Below, one piece after another: positions 45,022-55,381 of a stretch of DNA of 64,000 bases. A program made the position numbers and the translations under genes. This stretch comes from Pseudomonas sp. RIT288 (GTDB lineage: Bacteria; Pseudomonadota; Gammaproteobacteria; Pseudomonadales; Pseudomonadaceae): NCBI RefSeq assembly GCF_000631985.1, contig NZ_JFYN01000012.1, positions 310,001-374,000 on the forward strand, read 5' to 3'. Numbering within the stretch: the stretch's first letter is position 1; every line of letters begins with the position of its first letter. The notes under the pieces were generated by a model. It was given only the letters and a program-made list of their open reading frames with translations, did no database searches and was not told the DNA's origin.

Positions 45022-46014
45022 ATGAAAATTCTGGTCACCGGCGCAAGCGGCTTCATTGGCGGACGCTTTGCGCGTTTCGCTTTGGAGCAGGGCCTGGACG
45101 TGCGGGTCAACGGTCGCCGGGCCGAGAGCGTCGAACATCTGGTGCGCCGTGGCGCCGAGTTCGTCCCGGGCGACCTCACCGATGCGGATCTGGTGCGCGA
45201 GCTCTGTGCCGACGTCGAAGCCGTGGTGCACTGCGCCGGTGCCGTCGGTGTGTGGGGGCGCTATCAGGACTTTCATCAGGGTAACGTGCAGGTCACCGAA
45301 AATGTCGTCGAAGCCTGCCTCAAACAGCGCGTGCGGCGGCTGGTGCATCTGTCGTCGCCGTCGATCTACTTCGATGGCCGCGATCACCTCGGCCTGACCG
45401 AAGAGCAAGTGCCCAAGCGCTTCAAGCATCACTACGCGGCGACCAAATACCTGGCCGAGCAAAAGGTCTTCGGCGCGCAGGAATTCGGTCTGGAAACCAT
45501 CGCCCTGCGCCCGCGCTTTGTCACCGGTGCTGGCGACATGAGCATCTTCCCGCGCCTGCTGAACATGCAGCGCAAGGGGCGTCTGGCGATCATCGGTGAC
45601 GGCCTGAACAAGGTCGACTTCACCAGCGTGCAGAACCTCAATGAAGCGCTGCTCAGCAGTCTGCTGGCGGCTGGTTCCGCGTTGGGCAAGGCCTACAACA
45701 TCAGCAATGGCGCGCCGGTGCCGTTGTGGGATGTGGTCAATTACGTGATGCGCAAGATGGAAGTGCCGCAGGTCAGCAAATACCGTTCATACGGCCTGGC
45801 CTACAGCGTCGCGGCGCTCAATGAAGGCGCCTGCAAACTCTGGCCGGGCCGCCCGGAGCCGACCCTGTCGCGGTTGGGCATGCAAGTCATGAAGAAAAAT
45901 TTCACCCTCGACATCAGTCGCGCCCGGCATTATCTGGACTACGATCCGAAAGTCAGCCTGTGGTCGGCCCTCGACGAGTTCTGTGGCTGGTGGAAAGCTC
46001 AGGACATCCGTTGA
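45022..46014 (+). CDS. NAD-dependent epimerase/dehydratase-type oxidoreductase
   Basis: A 330-residue extended SDR. The N-terminal Rossmann motif is TGASGFIGGRFARF, followed by the acidic VPGDLTDADLV region and the catalytic YxxxK (HYAATKYLAEQ) with upstream Ser. It is closest in style to the 3-beta-hydroxysteroid dehydrogenase/isomerase-like group. No substrate is evident. Ggag lies six bases before ATG. It sits after argP on the same strand, with a promoter gap of about 50 bases, in the place of PAO1 PA4361. Confidence 0.85.
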   Translation: MKILVTGASGFIGGRFARFALEQGLDVRVNGRRAESVEHLVRRGAEFVPGDLTDADLVRELCADVEAVVHCAGAVGVWGRYQDFHQGNVQVTENVVEACLKQRVRRLVHLSSPSIYFDGRDHLGLTEEQVPKRFKHHYAATKYLAEQKVFGAQEFGLETIALRPRFVTGAGDMSIFPRLLNMQRKGRLAIIGDGLNKVDFTSVQNLNEALLSSLLAAGSALGKAYNISNGAPVPLWDVVNYVMRKMEVPQVSKYRSYGLAYSVAALNEGACKLWPGRPEPTLSRLGMQVMKKNFTLDISRARHYLDYDPKVSLWSALDEFCGWWKAQDIR

Positions 46015-46129
46015 TACAAGTCGTCCGCCGGCAATGAACCGCACAGCCGCTTGAGGGTCAATCCCTGCGGCTGCGGCGGTTATACTTCGCAGCATTTAGC
46101 CATCACCGCGTTCCACAAAGGTTGCCTCA

Positions 46130-46963
46130 ATGTCCATGCGTAACGATGCCAACGACGATTTCGACGATGTACCGAGCCTGCGGGCCGACACCTTTGACGA
46201 CGATGACATTCCGCCCACCGCCCGCACCTCCGTGCACTCGCGTACGCCGCCGGTGGTCAAGGTCAAGGCTGCGAGTACCGGGCCGCTTTGGGCACTGGTC
46301 GGCGCGTTGTTCTTTGCCTTCATCGGTCTGGCCTGGTGGAGCTTCCAGCAGATCTCGCTGATGGAGCAGCAATTGGTTGCGACCCAGGAAAGCTTTGCGC
46401 GCATCAGCGAGGAAGCGGCGGGGCGCCTGCAGGACATTTCCGGCAAGGTCGTCGCCAGTCAGAGCAACGTCAACAGCGACAGCGAAGCACTGAAGCAGCA
46501 GATCAAACAGCTGGAAACCCAGTTGCTGGACCAAAGCAAACAGCAGCAAGGCGTGGTCGGTCAGGCCAGCGATCTGGACAAGCGTCTGGCGCAGATGACC
46601 GCGCAGACCACCGAACAACAGAACGCCAATACCCAGTTGCAGGCTCAGGTCAAAGCCTTGAGCGCCGAACTGGCGACCCTGAAAAGCGCCCCGGCCGACA
46701 CCGGCAAGTTCGATGCGCAGCTCAAGAGCCTGGGTGCCGACATCGCCGCGCTGAAGAAGCAAGGCAATCCGAGCGCGGCGATCGAGCGTCTGGAGCAGGA
46801 AATCGTGGTTCTCAAGAGTGAACAGGACAACCGCCCGGCCGCTGCGCAGGGTGGCGGCAATACCGCCGAGTTCGACGCATTCCGCGGGCAGATGACCCGC
46901 AACATCAACACCCTGCAGGCGCAGATCCAGAACCTGCAGCAGCAGATCAACGCCCGGCCGTAG
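46130..46963 (+). CDS. Membrane-anchored coiled-coil protein
   Basis: 277 residues. An acidic cytoplasmic N-terminus (NDANDDFDDVPSLRADTFDDDD) precedes one helix at about 52-73 (PLWALVGALFFAFIGLAWWSF). Residues 75-277 are almost entirely heptad-like coiled coil rich in Gln and Leu (KQQIKQLETQLLDQSKQQQ, NINTLQAQIQNLQQQINARP). No enzyme motif is seen. The PAO1 relative is annotated only as a hypothetical or ATPase, without support here. It may be an envelope scaffold. Confidence 0.8.
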   Translation: MSMRNDANDDFDDVPSLRADTFDDDDIPPTARTSVHSRTPPVVKVKAASTGPLWALVGALFFAFIGLAWWSFQQISLMEQQLVATQESFARISEEAAGRLQDISGKVVASQSNVNSDSEALKQQIKQLETQLLDQSKQQQGVVGQASDLDKRLAQMTAQTTEQQNANTQLQAQVKALSAELATLKSAPADTGKFDAQLKSLGADIAALKKQGNPSAAIERLEQEIVVLKSEQDNRPAAAQGGGNTAEFDAFRGQMTRNINTLQAQIQNLQQQINARP

Positions 46964-46982
46964 GGCCTGACTCAGGAAATCT

Positions 46983-47102
46983 TGTGGCGAGGGAGCTTGC
47001 TCCCGCTGCAGTGCGAAGCGCTCCCCTGCTTTCGTTCAGGTAGAGCGCATTTGCAGGTTTTGCGACTGCTTCGCAGTTGAGCGGGAGCAAGCTTCCTCGC
47101 TA
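46983..47102. repeat. REP doublet, family C
   Basis: Left arm gtggcgagggagcttgctcc, right arm gcgggagcaagcttcctcgc (one base changed), about 75 bases apart. Confidence 0.85.
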
Positions 47103-47197
47103 CCGGAAATGCGGCAACTTCTGGATTCATCTTCGACCGCCGTCCGCCCCCAAGCCGTCTACGCTCTTGAAACATCAACAAGAACGAGGGATGCGTT

Positions 47198-48046
47198 ATG
47201 GGGTTTTTGCATAAAGTGGCGTGGCTCGGGGTGATGCTTTTTGTGGGGGCAGGGCAGGTCAACGCTGCCGCCACACAAAAGGACGACAGCAAGGCTGCCA
47301 TCGCTTTGCTGGAAAAGGCGCTGGCCTATTACCACGACAATGGCGACAAGGCCTTCGCCGCGTTCAGCCGGCAGGGTGAGTTCGTCGACAAGGATCGCTA
47401 CGTGTTCGTGGTCGACACCAAAGGCGTGATGCTCGCCAGCGGCGGACCATCCTCTGCCTTGATCGGTCGCGATGTCAGCGAAGTGCTAGGGCCGGATTTG
47501 CAAAAGGCCTTCAAGGACGCGTTGTTGGTGCCCGAGGGCAACGGTATCCAGCAAGCCGAATATCGCTGGCAGAACTGGGCGGACGGCAAGGTCGAGCGCA
47601 AGCATGTGTACTACCAGCGCATCGGCCAGCGGATTCTGGCCGTCGGTTATTACTTGCCACGGGCGTCGGCGGAACAGGCCAAGACCCTGCTCGACAAAGC
47701 TGCGACTGACCTGGGCAAGGACGAGAAAGGCACGCTGACAGCCGTCAACTCGCTCAAGGGCGGTTATCTGCAGGACGACCTGTACGTGTTCGTGGTCGAT
47801 CTGGACACCCAACGCTACGTTGCCCACGGCACCAACCTGCGCTTGATCAACACCGATTTCAGCAAGATCAAGGATCCGGAAGGCAAACCGGTGGGCGAGC
47901 CGATTCTGGCGCTGATCGCCAAACAGGATGACGGCGAATATGAATACCGCTGGAAAAACCCGGTGACCGGCAAGGTCGAAGACAAACACGCCTACCTGAA
48001 GAAGGTCGGGCATTTTCTGGTGGCGGTGGGCTACTACAGCCCCTGA
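47198..48046 (+). CDS. Secreted protein with two tandem single-Cache domains
   Basis: 282 residues. A signal peptide (HKVAWLGVMLFVGAGQVNA) is followed by two copies of one domain. The first contains YVFVVDTKGVMLASGG and ends RILAVGYY; the second contains YVFVVDLDTQRYVAHG and ends FLVAVGYYSP, with matching EYRWQNWADGKVERKHVYY and EYRWKNPVTGKVEDKHAYL. Single Cache domains normally bind small organic acids as the outer part of chemoreceptors. Here there is no membrane helix or signalling domain, so it is a free periplasmic binding protein or part of a larger sensor. Confidence 0.85.
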   Translation: MGFLHKVAWLGVMLFVGAGQVNAAATQKDDSKAAIALLEKALAYYHDNGDKAFAAFSRQGEFVDKDRYVFVVDTKGVMLASGGPSSALIGRDVSEVLGPDLQKAFKDALLVPEGNGIQQAEYRWQNWADGKVERKHVYYQRIGQRILAVGYYLPRASAEQAKTLLDKAATDLGKDEKGTLTAVNSLKGGYLQDDLYVFVVDLDTQRYVAHGTNLRLINTDFSKIKDPEGKPVGEPILALIAKQDDGEYEYRWKNPVTGKVEDKHAYLKKVGHFLVAVGYYSP

Positions 48047-48062
48047 AAACACCTTTGTCCCC

Positions 48063-48154
48063 CTGTGGGAGCGAGCCTGCTCGCGAAGGCATAGTGTCAG
48101 CTGACATCACAGTTGAATGACACACCGCTTTCGCGAGCAGGCTCGCTCCCACAG
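48063..48154. repeat. REP doublet, family B
   Basis: gggagcgagcctgctcgcg and its inverted copy between converging genes, about 50 bases apart. Confidence 0.9.
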
Positions 48155-48173
48155 GTTTTCGTGGCACTTGTGC

Positions 48174-49691
48174 CTATTTAGCGCCGTGCTCGCGCCCGCG
48201 CAGCAGGTTGTTCGGCATTGCAATCGCCGCCGCCAGCCCCAGCAGCGACACCGCCGTACTCACCCACAGCAGATGCCGGAACGTCACCGAAAGCTCTGCG
48301 CGCAAGGCGTTCTGGGCATCACCCGGTGCGGCGTTCAAACCGTCGAGCAGCACGTTGCCCGAATGCCCCTCGCTGATCAGCGAGTTGCTCGCCAGATGGG
48401 CAAAGCTCGAATCCTGCAACAAGGCCAGCAACAACGCCGACATCAACGCCACACCCACCGCGCCCCCCAGCGAACGGAACAGGTTGGTGGTGCTGGTGGC
48501 GACGCCGATGTCGCGTTGGTCAACCGAGTTCTGCGTGCCCACCAGTGAGGTCGGGAACTGCATGCCGCCGGCAATCCCGCTGAGCAGCATGAACAGACTG
48601 CTGACCAGCGTTGCATCCGGTGGGCTGAACGCCATGCCGAGAATCGACAGCGGCATCAGGATCGCACCGGTCAGGATCTGCGGTTTGTAGCGTCCGGTGA
48701 TCGACGTGCGCCTGCCGGCGAAATAGGCACCGATCGGCAGGCCCATGGCCAACGGCAACAGGTGCAATGCGGCACTGTCGGCCCCGGCACCGGTGACACT
48801 CTGAAAGCGCAGCGGCATTAGCACGATCAGCGAAATCGCCTGAAAACTGGTGAAGAAAATCGTGCACCAGCACAGCAAAGCATTGCGGTTGGTGAACAGG
48901 TGCATCGGCAGCAGCGGCTCGCGTGCCCGACGTTCATGCCAGACGAACACCGCGAGCACCAGCACTGCACAGGCGAACAAACCGAGCACTTCACTGCTGC
49001 GCCACGAATGACCCTGACCGACCTGGGTGATGGCCAGCAGCAGGGCGGTCAAACCGATGATCATCAACAGCGTACCGAGGTAGTCGATGATCGGTTTGCG
49101 CTGCGGAATCGGCAGCCCGCGCAGATTGCGATTGGCAACCCACCAGGCGCCTAGCCCCAGTGGCAGATTGATCAGAAACACCCAGCGCCACGACAGGTAC
49201 TCGGTCATGTAGCCGCCGAGCACCGGCCCGGCGACGCTGGCCACCGCGTACATGCTGCTGAAGTAACCCTGATAACGCCCGCGCTCGCGCGGCGGGACGA
49301 TGTCGCCGATGATCGCCTGACTCACCGAAATCATTCCGCCGGCACCGATGCCCTGGAGAATCCGCGCCAGCACCAGTTGTTCCATGCTTTGCGCCATGCC
49401 GCAAAACAGCGAGGCGAGGGTGAACAGGCCCATGCCGAACAGCATCAGTTTGCGCCGTCCGTACAGGTCGCCGAGCTTGCCGTAGATCGGCACGGCCACG
49501 GTCATCGCCACCATGTACCCGGAAATCACCCAGGCCAGCAGACTGACGTCCTTGAACTGTGCGGAGATGGCGGGCATCGAGACGGCGACGATGGTCTGGT
49601 CCAGCGCGCCGAGAAAAATCGCCATCATCAACGCCACCAGCACGCTGCGAATGGCCGGTTTGGGCGTTTCAGGGTGATTGAGATTGGTCAC
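48174..49691 (-). CDS. DHA2-family multidrug exporter (EmrB/QacA type, MFS)
   Basis: A 505-residue, 14-helix major-facilitator protein. The first helix is SVLVALMMAIFLGALDQTIVAVSMPAI, with the DHA2 aspartate in ALDQTIV. Motif A is GKLGDLYGRRKLM and motif C is GAGGMISVSQAIIGD. Export of drugs or aromatic compounds is the family's job. The start was placed at GTG 49691, just before the first helix; a longer frame reaches back into pobA and would add an unrelated tail of about 50 residues. It follows pobA on the same strand by 79 bases and may export aromatic acids. Confidence 0.85.
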   Translation of the reverse strand: MTNLNHPETPKPAIRSVLVALMMAIFLGALDQTIVAVSMPAISAQFKDVSLLAWVISGYMVAMTVAVPIYGKLGDLYGRRKLMLFGMGLFTLASLFCGMAQSMEQLVLARILQGIGAGGMISVSQAIIGDIVPPRERGRYQGYFSSMYAVASVAGPVLGGYMTEYLSWRWVFLINLPLGLGAWWVANRNLRGLPIPQRKPIIDYLGTLLMIIGLTALLLAITQVGQGHSWRSSEVLGLFACAVLVLAVFVWHERRAREPLLPMHLFTNRNALLCWCTIFFTSFQAISLIVLMPLRFQSVTGAGADSAALHLLPLAMGLPIGAYFAGRRTSITGRYKPQILTGAILMPLSILGMAFSPPDATLVSSLFMLLSGIAGGMQFPTSLVGTQNSVDQRDIGVATSTTNLFRSLGGAVGVALMSALLLALLQDSSFAHLASNSLISEGHSGNVLLDGLNAAPGDAQNALRAELSVTFRHLLWVSTAVSLLGLAAAIAMPNNLLRGREHGAK

Positions 49692-49770
49692 GGGCGAGCC
49701 TGCGGGCAGTGATGGACCCGCGCTGCCATCGCGCGCGGGTGGATGCTCGCCAGTGTAAGTCGATAGCAGG

Positions 49771-50985
<1,215 letters not shown>

Positions 50986-51142
50986 TCACACGACAGAAGA
51001 AGGTGAATGATTTTTTATGGATCGAGTGCTTGCATTTTTCCCTTGCGGGTCTGTCAATTGAAGGTGAAAACTGAGCCGATACCTGTACATTCTGCCAATC
51101 GGTGCGATTATCGCCCGCAACCTCGAGGCCTGGATTGAAGTG

Positions 51143-52027
51143 ATGAACAAGCCTGCCCTGCCTTCGATTCCGGTGTTCAAGCTCTACGGTGAAAGCCTGG
51201 ACTGGCCGACCCCTGACTTGCTGCACTGTGAAACCATTTCCAAACGCAGCCGCGAACATCAATGGGAAATCAAACCCCACCGCCACGCCGATTTGTGCCA
51301 GTTGCTCTTCGTCTTCAAAGGTCAGGCAGAGCTTGAAATCGAAGGTCAACGCACGCAGCTCAACGAACCCGCCATACAAGTCCTGCCACCATTGTCGGTG
51401 CATGGCTTTCGCTTTTCCGAGGACGTCGAAGGATTCGTCGTCACCCTCGCCAATCCGCTGATCAATCACCTGCAGGCGCAACTGGGCAATTCGGTCCATG
51501 CACTGGCCCAGGCCGAACACTACCCGGCGGGCAAGGATGCGCAGTACCTGAACAGTCTGTTTTCCGCGTTGCAGGCCGAGTACAACGGCCATCAGCCGGC
51601 GCGGGAAATGCTCATGCATTCGCTGGTCAGCGTGATCATGGTCTGGGTCAGCCGGCAGGCGCTCGTGCGCCATAACGCCAGCCAACGGCCGCAACGCCAG
51701 CGCGAGTACCTCAACGGTTTTATTCAATTGGTGGAGGAGACGTACCGCCAGCATGTGAAGGTCGAAGACCTGGCCCATCGCCTGGGAATTTCGGTGTCAC
51801 ACCTCAACGGCACCTGCCGCGAACTGGCAGGGCAGCCAGCGCTGCAGATCATGCATGAACGTCAGTTACTGGAAGCCAAACGTTTGCTGACCTACACCAG
51901 CATGACCATTTACGAGATGTCGGAGTTGTTGGGGTTTTCCGATCCGACCAACTTCACGCGCCTGTTCCGGCGTAGGGTTGGAATTTCGCCAAAGGCCTTT
52001 CGTGACCGGCTGAAGGCCGATCAGTGA
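51143..52027 (+). CDS. AraC-family regulator of pobA (PobC-like)
   Basis: 294 residues. The N-terminal cupin-type sensor includes KPHRHADLCQLLFVFKGQAELEIEG; the C-terminal double helix-turn-helix is VEDLAHRLGISVSHLNGTCRELAGQPALQIM and YEMSELLGFSDPTNFTRLFRRRVGISPKAFR. An AraC-type activator is divergent from pobA in pseudomonads and responds to 4-hydroxybenzoate. The 178-base shared promoter region should contain the operator, which I cannot place exactly. Confidence 0.9.
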   Translation: MNKPALPSIPVFKLYGESLDWPTPDLLHCETISKRSREHQWEIKPHRHADLCQLLFVFKGQAELEIEGQRTQLNEPAIQVLPPLSVHGFRFSEDVEGFVVTLANPLINHLQAQLGNSVHALAQAEHYPAGKDAQYLNSLFSALQAEYNGHQPAREMLMHSLVSVIMVWVSRQALVRHNASQRPQRQREYLNGFIQLVEETYRQHVKVEDLAHRLGISVSHLNGTCRELAGQPALQIMHERQLLEAKRLLTYTSMTIYEMSELLGFSDPTNFTRLFRRRVGISPKAFRDRLKADQ

Positions 52028-52048
52028 TCTTGTAAACGCTGCAAAGTC

Positions 52049-52140
52049 CTGTGTGAGCGAGCCTGCTCGCGAAGGCGGTTTTTCATTCAGCATTGTTGTT
52101 GGCTGACACACCGCTTTCGCGAGCAGGCTCGCTCCCACAG
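52049..52140. repeat. REP doublet, family B
   Basis: Left unit has a single change (gtgtgagcgagcctgctcgc); the right unit is the normal inverted form. Confidence 0.85.
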
Positions 52141-52163
52141 GATCGCATTCCAGCTCAGATCAT

Positions 52164-52340
52164 TCAGCGCAACGCATTAAGCGTCGCGTTATGCGGAATG
52201 CAGCGCTCGAAATTGCAGCTCGCATACTCGCGCGGCAGTTGTCGCAGTTGCTCGACCCGCCAGGCCGCGGTGCCGTACAGCGCAAGCGTGGCGGCGCAGG
52301 TGATGAAAATCGCGAAGTACCTTCTTGTTCTGATGTTCAT
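52164..52340 (-). CDS. Small membrane protein of unknown function
   Basis: 58 residues with one helix near the N-terminus (RYFAIFITCAATLALYGTAAW) and a short charged tail containing two cysteines (ASCNFERCIPHN). Gagg lies eight bases before the ATG, and a longer frame upstream has none. It sits between two REP doublets and no family is recognised. The two cysteines, which would lie outside the membrane if the N-terminus is inside, could form a disulfide. Confidence 0.6.
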   Translation of the reverse strand: MNIRTRRYFAIFITCAATLALYGTAAWRVEQLRQLPREYASCNFERCIPHNATLNALR

Positions 52341-52417
52341 GGCGTAGACCTCTGAACGCATACCCTGCGGTATTACTTTCAGCATAGGTCAGCGGCATAG
52401 AGTTGCCAGCCACAAAC

Positions 52418-52507
52418 CTGTGGGAGCGAGCCTGCTCGCGAAAGCGGTGTGTCAGCCACGATACTGTCGACTGACACACCCTTTTCGCGAGCAGGCTCGC
52501 TCCCACA
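52418..52507. repeat. REP doublet, family B
   Basis: Both units normal, gggagcgagcctgctcgcg and inverted copy. With the preceding doublet it brackets the 58-residue gene on both sides. Confidence 0.9.
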
Positions 52508-52518
52508 GGGGATTGAGT

Positions 52519-53424
52519 TTACAAGCCGATATCCCAGTCGGGATTTTCCGGGAATCGTTCGACGAGAAAATCCAGCATGCTGCGCAACGCCGCCGGCATG
52601 TGCTTGCGTGAGGCGTACACCGCGTAGATGTTCATCTGCCGTGGCTCGGCGTCGGGCAGCAGGCGCACCAGTTCACCGGCATGCACATGCACCCCGGCCT
52701 GATAGGTCGGCAGCATCGCCACGCCCGCACCGGCCAGGGTTGCGCGCAACAGAGTGCTGGCCTCGTTGGCGCTGATGTTGCCCTGCACCGGCACCGACAC
52801 GGGCTCAGCGTTCTCCTCGAAATGCCACAGGCTCTTGCCGAAGTAGGAGTGGGTCAGGCAGTTGTGTCGGCTCAGGTCCTCGACCCGTTGCGGTGGCGGG
52901 TTGTCGCGCAGATAAGCCGGTGCGGCGCAGACCACCGAACGGCACACGGTCAGGCGCCGGGCGATCAGGTTCGGGTCCAGGTCATTGCTGGTGCGGATCG
53001 CCAGATCGATGCGTTCATCCACCAGATTCACCGTGCGGTCGAGCATCTGCATGTCGATGCTGACCCCGGGGTAGCGTTTGACGTACGCCGCCATCGCATC
53101 GGCCAGTTGCGCCTGACCAAACGAGGTACTGACACTGATGCGCAGCAGTCCGCGCGGTGCCTCGTCGGGTTCGCTGACGGCGGCCTGCATGTCAGTCGAG
53201 AGTTCGAGCATCTGCCGGCAGCGCGGCAGGATTTCGCTGCCGGCGGCGGTCAGGCTCAACTTGCGTGTGGTGCGGTGCATCAGGCGCGCACCGACCCAGT
53301 CTTCCAGCTCCGCCAGATAACGCGACACCACCGGCCGTGACAGGTCCAGATGATCGGCCGCCGCCGATTGGCTGCCCAGATCCACTACGGTGACAAACAC
53401 CCGCATTGCTTGAAGACGATCCAT
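52519..53424 (-). CDS. LysR-type regulator
   Basis: 301 residues. N-terminal winged helix (MDRLQAMRVFVTVVDLGSQ, then SRPVVSRYLAELEDWVGARLMHR) and a substrate-binding domain (LLRISVSTSFGQAQLADAMAAYV). It belongs to the CrgA/YafC-like branch by pattern. It is divergent from the metallo-beta-lactamase-fold gene (115 bases between starts), its likely target. The ligand is unknown. Confidence 0.9.
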   Translation of the reverse strand: MDRLQAMRVFVTVVDLGSQSAAADHLDLSRPVVSRYLAELEDWVGARLMHRTTRKLSLTAAGSEILPRCRQMLELSTDMQAAVSEPDEAPRGLLRISVSTSFGQAQLADAMAAYVKRYPGVSIDMQMLDRTVNLVDERIDLAIRTSNDLDPNLIARRLTVCRSVVCAAPAYLRDNPPPQRVEDLSRHNCLTHSYFGKSLWHFEENAEPVSVPVQGNISANEASTLLRATLAGAGVAMLPTYQAGVHVHAGELVRLLPDAEPRQMNIYAVYASRKHMPAALRSMLDFLVERFPENPDWDIGL

Positions 53425-53538
53425 GATTTGCCCGCTTTCAGAAACAAACTATGTCCAAGCATCGCATTTTTTGTACCGAGTCAGGCAACTAAGCTCTGTC
53501 CCATCGCCAAACACGGCATTCGGACCACGGAGCAACAG

Positions 53539-54417
53539 ATGATCGGCTTCACTACCCTCAAGCGCGTTTTGCTGGCCACCGCCACCCTCGGTTTCGCGGC
53601 CCACGCCGCTGCCGCCAACCTGACCCTGGATGTCTACAACCCGGGCACTCATGCGATTTTCCCGGTGACTTCGGTGCTGGTCAGCGGCGAGAAAGACGCG
53701 ATTCTGGTCGATGCGCAATTCGGCAAGGCCCAGGCCGAGCAGGTGGTGGAAAAGATCCGCGCCAGCGGCAAGCACCTGACCACCATTTACATCAGCCACG
53801 GTGACCCGGATTACTACTTCGGCCTCGACACCTTGACCCAGGCTTTCCCCGACGCCACCGTGCTGGCCTCGCAGCCGACCGTTGATCACATCAACAAAAC
53901 CGTCGCCGGCAAACTCGCCTTCTGGGGCCCGAAAATGGGTGCGGACGTGCCGGGCAAAACCATCGTACCGGGCGTGCTCAAGGGTGACAGCCTGATGCTT
54001 GAAGGGCAGAAGTTGCAGGTGGTCGGCCTTGAAGGCAAACAACCGGATCGCAGCTTCGTGTGGATTCCGTCGCTCAAGGCCGTGGTCGGTGGCGTTGTAG
54101 TCGCCGAGAACATTCATGTGTGGATGGCCGACACCCAGACTGCGCAATCCCATGCCGACTGGCTGCAAACCCTGCATTCGATCGAAACCCTGAAGCCGAA
54201 AACCGTGGTGCCCGGTCACTACCTGGGCGAGAGCAGCCACTCGCTGGCCAGCGTGAAATTCACCGCCGACTACATTAAGGCTTTCGACGAAGAAACCGCC
54301 AAGGCCAAGGATTCCGCCGCACTGATCAAGGCCATGCAAAAGCGCTACCCGACACTCGGCGAAGAAAGCTCGCTGGAGCTGAGCGCCAAAGTCGCCAAGG
54401 GCGAGATGAAGTGGTAA
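53539..54417 (+). CDS. Exported metallo-beta-lactamase-fold protein with an altered metal motif
   Basis: 292 residues. A signal peptide is clear (LKRVLLATATLGFAAHAAAA). The fold is shown by VTSVLVSGEKDAILVDAQFG, VVGGVVVAENIHVW and VVPGHYLGE. The usual HxHxDH zinc motif reads SHGDPDYYFG: the second histidine is aspartate and the last is tyrosine. The enzyme may bind metal differently or not at all. A LysR regulator is divergent and an NmrA-like reductase gene follows after a family C REP doublet, probably with its own promoter. Confidence 0.85.
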   Translation: MIGFTTLKRVLLATATLGFAAHAAAANLTLDVYNPGTHAIFPVTSVLVSGEKDAILVDAQFGKAQAEQVVEKIRASGKHLTTIYISHGDPDYYFGLDTLTQAFPDATVLASQPTVDHINKTVAGKLAFWGPKMGADVPGKTIVPGVLKGDSLMLEGQKLQVVGLEGKQPDRSFVWIPSLKAVVGGVVVAENIHVWMADTQTAQSHADWLQTLHSIETLKPKTVVPGHYLGESSHSLASVKFTADYIKAFDEETAKAKDSAALIKAMQKRYPTLGEESSLELSAKVAKGEMKW

Positions 54418-54451
54418 CCCGATTTATCTGAAACAGAGATCCAGAGGACTT

Positions 54452-54572
54452 TTGTGGCGAGGGAGCTTGCTCCTGCCCGCCTGCGCAGCAGGCGCAAAAC
54501 CTGCACATGCGTTGTATCTGAAACAGGCGGGGAGTGCTTCGCCCTCCAGCGGGAGCAAGCTCCCTCGCCACA
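54452..54572. repeat. REP doublet, family C
   Basis: gtggcgagggagcttgctcc and its inverted copy, about 75 bases apart, in the gap between the two same-strand genes. Confidence 0.88.
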
Positions 54573-54637
54573 GGGAATACCGCTTCAAGATTAGATTTAT
54601 GCCGTCGTTGAAACTCTCAAGCCAACTGGAGAATGTC

Positions 54638-55252
54638 ATGAGCAAGATCGCAATCATTGGTGCCACCGGCCGTGCCGGTAGCCAACTGCTGGAAGAAGCC
54701 CTGCGTCGCGGCCATAACGTCACCGCCATCGCCCGCGACACCTCGAAGATCGGCTCGCGTGCCGGTGTGGTCAGCAAGAATGTCGATGTGCTGGATTCGG
54801 CGGCGCTGCAAGCCGCAGTCGCCGGTCACGACGTGGTGATCAGCGCCGCGCATTTCGCCACGGTACCGGCCAGTGCCGTGGTCGGCCCGGTGAAGCAGGC
54901 GGGCGTGAAGCGTCTGCTGGTGGTCGGCGGTGCCGGTTCGCTGTTGCTGCCGGACAACACCCGAGTGATCGACAGCGCGGGTTTCCCGGCCGAGTACAAA
55001 ACCGAGGCCAGTGCTGGCGCAGCGTTTCTCGATGCCTTGCGTTCGGAGCAGGAGCTGGACTGGACCTTCCTCTCGCCATCGGCAGAGTTTGTCGAAGGTG
55101 AGCGCACTGGCACCTTTCGCGTTGGCAAGGATCACTTGCTGGTGAGTGCCGAAGGTCGCAGCTGGATCACCTTCGCCGATTACGCGATTGCGTTGATCGA
55201 CGAAGTGGAAACGCCGAAGCATTCGCGTCAGCGGTTTACGGTCGGCTACTGA
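54638..55252 (+). CDS. NAD(P)-binding reductase (NmrA/atypical SDR type)
   Basis: 204 residues with one Rossmann fold: IAIIGATGRAGSQLLEEAL (GxxGxxG), acidic turn near residue 53 and SAAHFATVPAS. The classical Tyr-x3-Lys pair is not obvious, so it fits the atypical SDR or NmrA-like group, which includes redox sensors and quinone reductases. Ggag lies before the ATG. Neighbouring LysR and metallo-beta-lactamase-fold genes may form one regulon. Confidence 0.85.
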   Translation: MSKIAIIGATGRAGSQLLEEALRRGHNVTAIARDTSKIGSRAGVVSKNVDVLDSAALQAAVAGHDVVISAAHFATVPASAVVGPVKQAGVKRLLVVGGAGSLLLPDNTRVIDSAGFPAEYKTEASAGAAFLDALRSEQELDWTFLSPSAEFVEGERTGTFRVGKDHLLVSAEGRSWITFADYAIALIDEVETPKHSRQRFTVGY

Positions 55253-55269
55253 CCTGCAAACGCAACCCG

Positions 55270-55367
55270 TGTAGGAGCTGCCGCAGGCTCGGGCCGCGAT
55301 CGGACGATCTTTTGAATTTGATCCTAAAATAAGATCAAAAGATCGCAGCCTTCGGCAGCTCCTACAG
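55270..55367. repeat. REP doublet, family A, converging genes
   Basis: Left unit carries the variant gctcgggccgcgatcggacg (as at 39740-39780); right unit is normal and inverted. Confidence 0.85.
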
Positions 55368-55381
55368 GGTGTTTGTGTGTT

